Assembly: GCA_029987245.1 (NCBI GenBank)
Contig: DALTWG010000052.1
Coordinates: 1 to 12,171, forward strand
Direction: 5' to 3'
Length of the DNA stretch: 12,171 nucleotides
Source: Methanocorpusculum sp.
Lineage (GTDB): Archaea; Halobacteriota; Methanomicrobia; Methanomicrobiales; Methanocorpusculaceae
Within the stretch, counting starts at the first letter, position 1. The number at the start of each line of letters is the position of its first letter. The notes beneath the pieces were generated by a model. That model ran no database searches. It was given only the letters and a program-made list of their open reading frames with translations, and was not told the DNA's origin. This document shows, in pieces, positions 1 through 5,720 of the stretch. A program made the position numbers and the translations under genes.

Positions 1-1
1 G

Positions 2-919
2 TATGTGGGTATGGATGAGTATCTCTCACAAAAAGATATTCCTCGCCTTTATTCTTTTTATGAATATATTGCAGATGATACGCAAAAGAATGTCTTTATT
101 TTAGGCGATAGTTTTGTAGGTTATTATATTTATTCCCCAATGGTTAATGAACAATTGAAAGAAAAGGGTTATGATATTACAGAATATAATCTCGGGCTTG
201 GAAATGCCTGTCCGCTATTATATGCTCTCCAGACAAATAAAATTATCAAGGCATCTCCGTCGTTAGTAATCATGGGTATTACTTATAGAACATTAGATGA
301 ATGGGATGCTGGAGAATGGAAGTCTCATTCGGAAGAAAGAGCCAATCTCGGTAGTCGAGATTTGGATGTCGATTTTGAATGTTTATCTCTCTATTCCTCT
401 GATGAATTAAGAGATGTTTTTGGCGCATATTTTTGGTACAATAAGAAATTTCTTGAAGGATCTATGAAATATAAACAACAAACTAATGGAACTGTATCAA
501 ATTCAAATCCAATTTACAATAATTATTATAAATTAGGAGCGAAACGTGCATCTATGACACATAGTGATGATGAACTTGTGCGCGCTGCTCTTAATCCAAA
601 TAATCCATTCCGTCCTGAATTAACAGCTGATGAAACAAATAATAAGCGTGCTCTTAAATACATGATAAAGAAATTCAATGAACATAATATTCCCGTTGTC
701 ATAATAAATTCCCCGTTACATTCACTACTATCAGAAAATATTAGTGATGAATCACATGAAAATCTTCGTATTTTTCTTGATTCAACCGGAGTTACATGGT
801 ATGATATGGAAAATACAATAAGTGATGAGCATTTTATTGATATTTATCATGGTGACGAAGAAGCTATGCTGGAGTTTACTCCATGGGTTACAGACATGAT
901 TGTTGCGGAGATTGGATAA
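2..919 (+). CDS. SGNH/GDSL-like hydrolase or acyl-carrier protein of an O-acylation pair (5' partial)
   Basis: The reading frame is open to the window edge (a codon precedes the first in-frame GTG at 5 and ATG at 11), so the true start, and probably an N-terminal membrane anchor, lies upstream. Counting from the GTG, the 304 visible residues start with a strand ending in a GDS block (FILGDSF, Ser36) and finish with a D-x-x-H block (Asp279, His282), the layout of an SGNH catalytic triad. It is followed after one base by an MBOAT acyltransferase; in alginate, cellulose and cell-wall acylation systems an SGNH-like partner (AlgX/AlgJ/DltD type) works outside the membrane with the MBOAT protein. 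I infer a role in O-acetylating a surface or extracellular polysaccharide. The gene is much more AT-rich than everything after it (14 G+C of 60 in 481-540). The exact subfamily is not recognisable to me, and an ordinary esterase is possible. Confidence 0.72.
   Translation, partial: YVGMDEYLSQKDIPRLYSFYEYIADDTQKNVFILGDSFVGYYIYSPMVNEQLKEKGYDITEYNLGLGNACPLLYALQTNKIIKASPSLVIMGITYRTLDEWDAGEWKSHSEERANLGSRDLDVDFECLSLYSSDELRDVFGAYFWYNKKFLEGSMKYKQQTNGTVSNSNPIYNNYYKLGAKRASMTHSDDELVRAALNPNNPFRPELTADETNNKRALKYMIKKFNEHNIPVVIINSPLHSLLSENISDESHENLRIFLDSTGVTWYDMENTISDEHFIDIYHGDEEAMLEFTPWVTDMIVAEIG
907..910 (+). promoter_or_regulatory. Shine-Dalgarno-like site for the MBOAT gene
   Basis: GGAG lies inside the end of the upstream gene, 10 bases before the ATG at 921. 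It supports the ATG at 921 over a TTG at 900 in the same frame, and suggests the two genes are translated from one mRNA. It is the only convincing ribosome binding site I see in the window. Confidence 0.5.
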
Positions 920-920
920 A

Positions 921-2384
921 ATGTTATTCACCACGCCTGAATTCTTCATCTTCCTCGCAATTGTCATCCTATTAATAGAACTCATCCGCCATCACCTCTG
1001 GCAGCAGATAATTCTTATCGTCGCCTCCTACTTCTTCTACTGGTGGTCCGGCTCTATCCACGTCCTCCTCCTCGCATTTGTCACCCTCGCCTCATGGCTT
1101 TGCGGACTGGCTGTATCCAAAGCCGAAACGAAAAAGCGCAAAAAATTGTGGCTTGTTATCGGAACCGTCATTCCACTCGCCGTCCTTGCCTATTTCAAAT
1201 ACATCGACTTCGGCCTCACCCAGATAAACAACATCCTCGGCCTCATAAACATTGACCCGATACCGCTGCTCAACGTAGCTCTGCCGGTTGGCATCTCCTT
1301 TTTTACCTTCCAGGCACTCAGCTACGTCTTTGACATCTACTTAGGCAAACTCGAACACGAACCGAAATTTCACCGCTACATGCTCTTTATTGCATTCTTC
1401 CCGGCACTCGTCGCCGGGCCGATTGTACGGGCATCCGAGTTCCTGCCCCAGCTGAAGGAAAAAATCCACATCACCGCAGAAAATCTGCAGATTGGTGTAA
1501 CACTGATTATCTGGGGACTGTTCAAGAAGATGGTGATTGCGGATAACATTGGCAGTTATGTTGATTCAATTTATGGAAATGTAGGTGCAAACACTTCGCT
1601 TTACATCATCGGCGCCACCATTCTCTTTGGTATCCAGATTTACTGCGACTTCTCCGGCTATGCACATATCGCCATCGGTGTAGCCCGCATCTTTGGATTC
1701 AAACTGCCGGAAAACTTCAACCTTCCTTACATCGCGCGCAACTTCCAGGACTTCTGGCGCCGCTGGCACATGACCTTGTCGCGCTTTATCCGTGACTATG
1801 TCTACATCCCGCTCGGCGGCAACAGAAAAGGACTGGTACGCACCTATGTGAACTTAATCGTCGCCATGGTGCTTTGCGGATTCTGGCACGGAGCTGCCTG
1901 GACATTTATCATCTGGGGAGCATACCACGGTATCCTGCAGGCAATCCAGAGATTTATCGACCGGGACACAAAGATAGGAAAAGGAACCGGATTATTTTCC
2001 CGCTTTGTCAACTCTGACCCCGGTCTGTTTGTCAAAATTTTAGTCACCCAGGCGCTCGTCTTCTTCGGCTGGATGATTTTCAGAGCGAACTCGCTCGATG
2101 ATATGCTTGTCTGCGCGCAGAAGATTTTAGTCTTTGACTTCAATGTCGGAACATTAGGCAAAATAGCAATTGCCGGAGCTGTTGTGTGTGTAATTGTATG
2201 CTTCGCGCTGATGTTTTCAAAGAGGATTGCGGGATTGTGCAAGCGGATTATAACGTATGATTACCTCGGAACAATTTCAAAGATGAAAATACGCTACTGG
2301 GTAATCTACATTGCGGTAATGGCGGCGTTAATTCTGCTGCTCTGTCCCCCGGAGACACCGGAATTTATCTACTTCGCATTCTGA
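921..2384 (+). CDS. MBOAT family membrane O-acyltransferase (AlgI/DltB-like)
   Basis: This 487-residue polytopic membrane protein belongs to the membrane-bound O-acyltransferase family. It opens with the hallmark MLFTTPEFFIFL start of AlgI-like proteins and has about ten hydrophobic segments. It carries the family blocks FWRRWH (residues 278-283) followed by IPLGGNRKG, and FWHGAAW (321-327), whose His323 is the expected catalytic histidine. Proteins of this family move an acyl (usually acetyl) group across the membrane onto a polysaccharide or teichoic acid; a partner SGNH-like protein, here the preceding gene with a one-base gap, completes the transfer outside. Length and motif order are normal. 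The acceptor is not deducible; an exopolysaccharide or a surface glycan is the likely target in an archaeon. I chose the ATG at 921 because of its GGAG and the family's usual N-terminus. Base composition is far richer in G+C than the partner gene. Confidence 0.92.
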   Translation: MLFTTPEFFIFLAIVILLIELIRHHLWQQIILIVASYFFYWWSGSIHVLLLAFVTLASWLCGLAVSKAETKKRKKLWLVIGTVIPLAVLAYFKYIDFGLTQINNILGLINIDPIPLLNVALPVGISFFTFQALSYVFDIYLGKLEHEPKFHRYMLFIAFFPALVAGPIVRASEFLPQLKEKIHITAENLQIGVTLIIWGLFKKMVIADNIGSYVDSIYGNVGANTSLYIIGATILFGIQIYCDFSGYAHIAIGVARIFGFKLPENFNLPYIARNFQDFWRRWHMTLSRFIRDYVYIPLGGNRKGLVRTYVNLIVAMVLCGFWHGAAWTFIIWGAYHGILQAIQRFIDRDTKIGKGTGLFSRFVNSDPGLFVKILVTQALVFFGWMIFRANSLDDMLVCAQKILVFDFNVGTLGKIAIAGAVVCVIVCFALMFSKRIAGLCKRIITYDYLGTISKMKIRYWVIYIAVMAALILLLCPPETPEFIYFAF

Positions 2385-2401
2385 TGTCGTCAACAGATAA
2401 G

Positions 2402-2418
2402 AAAAAGTATGGGACATA
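2402..2418 (+). repeat. 17-bp direct repeat, copy 1 (spacer repeat cluster)
   Basis: Five A residues followed by GTATGGGACATA. An identical 17-mer occurs at 2577-2593, bracketing the segment that holds the large inverted repeat. The core TATGGGAC occurs a third time at 2592-2599, overlapping the end of copy 2. Confidence 0.75.
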
Positions 2419-2425
2419 CAGCCAA

Positions 2426-2468
2426 AAGTGTTCCACAAGTGTTCCACATTTTGGAAAAAGTGTTCCAC
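2426..2468 (+). repeat. Three direct copies of an 11-bp motif AAGTGTTCCAC
   Basis: Copies lie at 2426-2436, 2437-2447 (head to tail with the first) and 2458-2468. A fourth, inverted copy is at 2503-2513 and forms part of the large hairpin. No open reading frame here looks real. The arrangement could be a protein-binding cluster or the remnant of a small repeated element. Confidence 0.8.
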
Positions 2469-2526
2469 CTCATTTTTGTCCCCTCTGAGTAAGAAGAGAC
2501 AGGTGGAACACTTTTTCACTTTTTTT
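2454..2526 (+). terminator. Perfect 17-bp inverted repeat followed by T7 (terminator-like hairpin)
   Basis: The arms at 2454-2470 (GAAAAAGTGTTCCACCT) and 2501-2517 are exact reverse complements with a 30-base loop, and seven T residues follow at 2520-2526. It sits 70 bases after the MBOAT stop, so it could end the SGNH-MBOAT transcript. The stem is unusually long, and it shares its sequence with the neighbouring direct repeats, so a binding site or mobile-element remnant is an alternative. Confidence 0.55.
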
Positions 2527-2576
2527 GCCAAAAACTAGTGCGGGTAAAAATAAAACAGGTGAGAAAAGTTTTCAGA

Positions 2577-2593
2577 AAAAAGTATGGGACATA
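2577..2593 (+). repeat. 17-bp direct repeat, copy 2
   Basis: Identical to 2402-2418, with 158 bases between the copies. The TATGGGAC core repeats once more immediately downstream with a 9-base period (2583-2590 and 2592-2599). Confidence 0.75.
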
Positions 2594-2622
2594 TGGGACC
2601 TCCCCTATCTTCCTACCCAGAA

Positions 2623-2630
2623 CTATTTAT
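2623..2630 (+). promoter_or_regulatory. TATA-like box of the short-chain dehydrogenase gene
   Basis: CTATTTAT is centred about 30 nt before the ATG at 2657. In archaea transcription starts about 26 nt after the TATA centre, so the mRNA would have a leader of only a few bases. This fits the absence of a Shine-Dalgarno sequence. Confidence 0.45.
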
Positions 2631-2656
2631 CCTCACAAAACCAAGTACCAAGTACC

Positions 2657-3427
2657 ATGAAAAACTACTTTGACCTCACCGGCAAAGTCGCCGTAATTAC
2701 CGGCGCATCTTCAGGACTCGGCGTACAAATGGCAAAAGCCCTCGCAAACCAGGGCGCAGCAATCTGCGTCCTTGCCCGCCGCAAAGAACGCATTGAAGCA
2801 GTCGCCAAAGAAATCCACGACACCTACGGCGTAGAAACCTTAGCCGTCGTCTGCGACGTTACCGACACCGAAAAAGTAAACGCAGCGCGCGATGCAATCT
2901 ATGCCAAATTCGGCCATGCAGACATCATTGTCAATTCCGCCGGAACCGGCGGCATAATGCCCACCGTCGACGTCACCGACGAACAGCTCATGCAGGAAGT
3001 AAACATCGACCTTGTCGGCACCTTCAAAATGGCGCGCGCCTTTGCCCCCGGCATGATTAAAAACGGATTCGGCAGAATCATCAACATCGCTTCCATGTAC
3101 GGCCTCGTCGGCAATATGGCAGCGCCTTCCGCGCCCTACCACGCCGCAAAAGGCGCCGTGGTCAACTTAACCCGCGCTCTTGCAGCCGAATGGGGACAAA
3201 ACGGCATCACGGTCAACTCCATCTGCCCCGGCTACTTCTACACCGAACTCACCGCAGCCACCCTGGACACCGAATGGTTCACCAACTATGCAAAAGGCGC
3301 CGTGCCCTTAGGCCGCTACGGCAAAGAAGGCGAACTCGACACCACCGTCATTTATCTTGCATCGCCGCTGTCGACGTATGTCAACGGCATGAATATAGCC
3401 GTAGACGGCGGATACACCTGTATCTAA
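2657..3427 (+). CDS. Short-chain dehydrogenase/reductase (gluconate 5-dehydrogenase-like)
   Basis: This 256-residue classical SDR oxidoreductase is expected to be cytosolic and to use NAD(P)H. The Rossmann glycine motif TGASSGLG is at residues 15-22 and the NAG-type motif (here NSAG) at 93-96. The catalytic triad is Ser146, Tyr161 and Lys165 (YHAAK), and the C-terminal cofactor-fold motif VDGG is present. The stretch around the active site and the ending DGGYTCI resemble SDRs annotated as gluconate 5-dehydrogenase or 2-deoxy-gluconate 3-dehydrogenase, so a sugar or sugar-acid substrate is plausible, but SDR substrates cannot be read reliably from sequence. The frame stays open upstream to 2525, but that extension is low-complexity and runs into the repeat cluster. 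The ATG at 2657 gives the normal SDR N-terminus and sits correctly behind a TATA box. It is a single-gene unit with its own terminator. Confidence 0.9.
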   Translation: MKNYFDLTGKVAVITGASSGLGVQMAKALANQGAAICVLARRKERIEAVAKEIHDTYGVETLAVVCDVTDTEKVNAARDAIYAKFGHADIIVNSAGTGGIMPTVDVTDEQLMQEVNIDLVGTFKMARAFAPGMIKNGFGRIINIASMYGLVGNMAAPSAPYHAAKGAVVNLTRALAAEWGQNGITVNSICPGYFYTELTAATLDTEWFTNYAKGAVPLGRYGKEGELDTTVIYLASPLSTYVNGMNIAVDGGYTCI

Positions 3428-3440
3428 ACAGGGCTGAAAG

Positions 3441-3480
3441 CAGTTTGTGCAGTTTTTGCACAAACTGAATTTTTATTTTT
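3441..3480 (+). terminator. Hairpin/T-rich terminator after the dehydrogenase gene
   Basis: A perfect 11-bp stem (CAGTTTGTGCA at 3441-3451 and its complement at 3457-3467, 5-base loop) is followed by a T-rich tract at 3470-3480. It begins 13 bases after the stop codon at 3427. Confidence 0.8.
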
Positions 3481-3495
3481 CCCGGACCGGCCTGG

Positions 3496-3505
3496 AAATA
3501 AAAAA
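3496..3505 (-). terminator. T-rich terminator after upp
   Basis: On the minus strand this reads TTTTTTATTT, 16 bases past the upp stop codon at 3522. Archaeal RNA polymerase stops at such T-runs without needing a hairpin. Confidence 0.5.
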
Positions 3506-3521
3506 GGAGAAGTAGTCCGTC

Positions 3522-4151
3522 TTACCTTGTACCGAAAATCCGGTCGCCCGCATCCCCGAGACCCGGCACAATATAACAGTTCTCATCCAAAGTCTCATCC
3601 AGCGCCGCAACATAAATATCCACATCAGGATGCACCTTTTGCACCGCATTCACACCCTGAGGCGCTGCAACAAGACACATCAGCCGGATTCTTCTCCCCC
3701 CGTACTTTTTCAGCGAATTTATTGCATCACACGCGCTGCCACCGGTTGCAAGCATCGGGTCAACAACAATAATCTCATATTCACCAAGATTCTTCGGCAG
3801 CTTGCAGTAGTATTCCACCGGCTCATGCGTGTTTTCATCACGGTACAGACCGATATGACCGACTTTTGCAAACGGCATCAGATTCAAAAGACCGTCAGTC
3901 ATCCCCAGACCCGCGCGAAGAATCGGAATAACAGCCACCTTGTCGGTTGCCATCACCGGCTTTTTCGTGACACAGATAGGCGTTTCGACATCGACAAGTT
4001 TGAGCGCGAAGTTTTTCGTAACCTCGTATCCCATCAGCATCGAAATCTCAGACAGAATCTCACGAAAATCCTTGCTTCCGGTCTCCTTGTTCCTCATCAT
4101 CGTCAGCTTATGGTGAATAAGCGGATGGTCAATAATATGCAGAATACTCAT
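3522..4151 (-). CDS. upp: Uracil phosphoribosyltransferase
   Basis: It catalyses uracil + PRPP to UMP + diphosphate, the pyrimidine salvage step. At 209 residues it has the standard bacterial length. The PRPP-binding loop DPMLATGGS lies at residues 131-139. The ILRAGLGM segment is at 77-84, and the uracil-binding C-terminal block PGLGDAGDR (196-204) is followed by IFGT. The start FDHPL/HKL-type pattern (IDHPLIHHKLT) and the overall sequence recall Bacillus Upp much more than the typical archaeal enzymes I know, which suggests bacterial origin. It is transcribed away from the uracil permease gene with a 110-bp shared control region; importer and enzyme would act in sequence (uptake, then trapping as UMP). 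A T-rich promoter element at 4175-4182 implies a leaderless mRNA. Confidence 0.96.
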   Translation of the reverse strand: MSILHIIDHPLIHHKLTMMRNKETGSKDFREILSEISMLMGYEVTKNFALKLVDVETPICVTKKPVMATDKVAVIPILRAGLGMTDGLLNLMPFAKVGHIGLYRDENTHEPVEYYCKLPKNLGEYEIIVVDPMLATGGSACDAINSLKKYGGRRIRLMCLVAAPQGVNAVQKVHPDVDIYVAALDETLDENCYIVPGLGDAGDRIFGTR

Positions 4152-4174
4152 AAGATACTATTGGACGCCCTGCA

Positions 4175-4182
4175 AAAAATAC
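4175..4182 (-). promoter_or_regulatory. Possible TATA-like element of upp
   Basis: On the minus strand this reads GTATTTTT, centred about 27 nt before the upp ATG. It is a weak match to an archaeal TATA box but correctly placed for a leaderless transcript. Confidence 0.35.
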
Positions 4183-4190
4183 CTTGTTAT

Positions 4191-4207
4191 CTGCTGTGGC
4201 ACAGCAG
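4191..4207. promoter_or_regulatory. Perfect 8-1-8 palindrome between upp and the uracil permease gene (candidate operator)
   Basis: CTGCTGTG, one central G, then CACAGCAG. The palindrome lies between the two divergent promoter elements, about 8 bp upstream of the upp element (4175-4182) and 15 bp upstream of the permease TATA box (4223-4230). A dimeric regulator bound here could control uracil uptake and salvage together. No downstream T-run exists, so it is unlikely to be a terminator. Confidence 0.5.
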
Positions 4208-4222
4208 GCACCAGACCTCATT

Positions 4223-4230
4223 CTATAAAT
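4223..4230 (+). promoter_or_regulatory. TATA-like box of the uracil permease gene
   Basis: CTATAAAT is centred about 35 nt before the ATG at 4262, predicting a leader of roughly 10 nt. A second AT-rich palindrome, CTATATAG at 4242-4249, is too close to the ATG to be the TATA box unless the start codon is wrong. Confidence 0.5.
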
Positions 4231-4261
4231 CCTTTCAGGCCCTATATAGTATGATTAAAAC

Positions 4262-5539
4262 ATGGCTTCTGAAAAATCCAGCAAAGCAAAAGAAGGCGGA
4301 AAGCTGGTTACTTTGGGCATTCAGCATGTATTTGCGATGTTCGGTTCCACTATTCTTGTCCCGATTCTCACCGGACTGCCGGTTTCTGTTGCACTTTTCT
4401 GCGCGGGGGTTGGAACGCTTATTTTCCACGTCGTGACAAAAGGCAAAGTACCGGTCTTCCTTGGTTCCAGTTTTGCATTCATCGCAGCAATCAGCGTAGT
4501 TTCTGCAAATGAAGGCATCGAATATGCAACCGGCGGCATTGTAGCCGCAGGATGTGTGTATCTGGTTCTGGCACTGATTGTCTATTTCGTCGGTGCCGAC
4601 CGTATCAGAAAATTATTCCCCCCGGTAGTCTGCGGGCCGGTAATCATGATTATCGGACTTATGCTCGCAGGTACTGCAATCAGTTATTTCACCGACGGCT
4701 GGTCTTATCTCGTTGGGGCGATTGTTATTGCAACGGTCATTATTGTGTCTCTGGTCTTCAAAGGATTCATCCGCATGCTGCCGATTCTCTTCGGTTTAAT
4801 TGTCGGCTACATCGCCTGTATGATTTTAACCGGCTGCGGCATTGATGTCGGTCTTGACTACACAAAGATTACCGAGGCATCGCTCTTTACCGTGCCGGAA
4901 TTCTTCCTTCCGCAGTTCAGTCTCTCGGCAATTTTAATGATTGCTCCGATTGCCATTGTTACGTTTATCGAGCACCTCGGCGATATTACGGCAAACGGCG
5001 CTGTTGTCGGTCAGGATTTCTTCAAAGAACCGGGACTTCACCGCACTCTTATCGGCGACGGTCTTGCTTCCATCTTTGCAGGTTTTGTGGGCGGTCCGGC
5101 AAACACTACGTATTCGGAAAACACGGGTGTGCTTGCAGCAACCCGCAACTACAATCCGAGAACGCTGGAGATTGCAGCGGTCTTTGCTATCCTGGTTGCT
5201 TTTATCGGCTACATTTCCGGGTTCATCAGTTCCATTCCGAACGCGGTTTTAGGCGGCATGTGCATCGTTTTATTCGGTATGATTACATCTGTCGGTCTGC
5301 GTACACTTGTTGAGGCGCAGGTTGATTTCAAGAATCAGCGCAATGTCTTAATTGTGGGCATTATGTTAATTCTTGCAATCGGCGGGCTTGCAATTCCGAT
5401 TATTGCTGAGGCTGACTTAAAACTTTCCGGTGTTGCTCTTGCAGCTGTTATCGGTATTATCTTAAATCTGCTTCTTCCGGAAAAACTTGGTATTCTGCCG
5501 GAGGAAAGAGAGGAGGAATTCAAAGAAAAAGCAGAGTAA
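4262..5539 (+). CDS. Uracil permease, NCS2 family (UraA/PyrP type)
   Basis: This 425-residue membrane transporter imports uracil, probably with protons. It has the NCS2 nucleobase symporter pattern. An N-terminal helix carries GIQHVFAMFGSTILVPILTG. The TM8 block FIEHLGD contains Glu237. The TM10 block, a glycine-proline-rich turn followed by TYSENTG, contains Glu286. These correspond to the two glutamates that contact uracil in E. coli UraA (Glu241, Glu290). The late QVDFKNQRN segment is also typical. The sequence looks Firmicutes-like, as does that of its divergent neighbour upp, supporting joint acquisition or at least joint function. The ATG at 4262 has no Shine-Dalgarno sequence and follows a TATA box, so leaderless or short-leader translation is likely. 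The C-terminus is a charged tail rich in Glu and Lys. Confidence 0.94.
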   Translation: MASEKSSKAKEGGKLVTLGIQHVFAMFGSTILVPILTGLPVSVALFCAGVGTLIFHVVTKGKVPVFLGSSFAFIAAISVVSANEGIEYATGGIVAAGCVYLVLALIVYFVGADRIRKLFPPVVCGPVIMIIGLMLAGTAISYFTDGWSYLVGAIVIATVIIVSLVFKGFIRMLPILFGLIVGYIACMILTGCGIDVGLDYTKITEASLFTVPEFFLPQFSLSAILMIAPIAIVTFIEHLGDITANGAVVGQDFFKEPGLHRTLIGDGLASIFAGFVGGPANTTYSENTGVLAATRNYNPRTLEIAAVFAILVAFIGYISGFISSIPNAVLGGMCIVLFGMITSVGLRTLVEAQVDFKNQRNVLIVGIMLILAIGGLAIPIIAEADLKLSGVALAAVIGIILNLLLPEKLGILPEEREEEFKEKAE

Positions 5540-5553
5540 TTCCACACACACTA

Positions 5554-5561
5554 TTTTTTTT
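5554..5561 (+). terminator. T8 terminator tract after the uracil permease gene
   Basis: Eight T residues 14 bases past the stop codon, preceded by a CA-rich stretch. A T-run like this is enough for archaeal termination. Confidence 0.5.
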
Positions 5562-5563
5562 GT

Positions 5564-5585
5564 GCCCTTTATTCGCCCTTTATTC
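5564..5585 (+). repeat. 11-bp tandem duplication
   Basis: GCCCTTTATTC occurs twice head to tail (5564-5574, 5575-5585) in the spacer after the permease gene. It may be simple replication slippage. Confidence 0.8.
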
Positions 5586-5632
5586 GCCCGTTGGTAAAAT
5601 CTGTGCATTCCCAATATCCCGCGCGGCTTGAA

Positions 5633-5658
5633 CCGGTGTGACAAACCGGATTTTTTTT
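5633..5658 (+). terminator. Short hairpin followed by T8 in the permease/reductase spacer
   Basis: A 5-bp stem (CCGGT at 5633-5637, ACCGG at 5645-5649, 7-base loop) is followed by A and then eight T residues (5651-5658). It lies about 95 bases past the permease stop, after an earlier T8 tract. It is either a back-up terminator or the 3' end of a small transcript. Confidence 0.45.
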
Positions 5659-5720
5659 CTATTCAATCGGCAGCTCTCTTTCCGATTATCCTTTACCCTC
5701 GGAAACCCAATATAATACCC

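Larger units (their letters stand above)
2385..2656. other. Repeat-rich spacer without a convincing gene
   Basis: This 272-bp gap is the longest in the window. It contains four copies of an 11-bp motif (one inverted), a perfect 17-bp inverted repeat, a pair of 17-bp direct repeats, three copies of TATGGGAC, and a short CCAAGTA tandem just before the dehydrogenase start. Short open frames on either strand here have low-complexity translations and no recognisable domain. Confidence 0.7.

Noticed and set aside
2426..2513. Possible CRISPR-like array from the repeated AAGTGTTCCAC motif
   Set aside because: Units are only 11 bp, two are directly abutting, one is inverted, there are no regular spacers, and no cas gene is nearby.
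2402..2593. 17-bp direct repeats as a transposon target-site duplication
   Set aside because: They are longer than usual target duplications, the inverted repeat is not at the ends of the bracketed segment, and no transposase is present. Kept only as a repeat observation.
2525..2656. In-frame 44-codon N-terminal extension of the short-chain dehydrogenase
   Set aside because: The translation is Lys-rich low-complexity sequence lying across the repeat cluster and the TATA box; the family N-terminus begins naturally at the ATG at 2657.
3630..4436. Long plus-strand open frame (268 codons) overlapping upp and the start of the permease gene
   Set aside because: It is antisense to upp and out of frame with the permease, His/Arg-rich, and lacks any recognisable domain; it is a coding shadow.
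5462..5644. Minus-strand small open frame (60 codons) in the spacer after the permease gene
   Set aside because: It overlaps the permease 3' end in antisense, crosses the T8 tract, and has no recognisable features.
5628..5720. In-frame 31-codon N-terminal extension of the geranylgeranyl reductase family protein
   Set aside because: It would translate through the hairpin and T8 tract, and the flavoprotein Rossmann strand normally starts within the first ten residues, as it does from the ATG at 5721.
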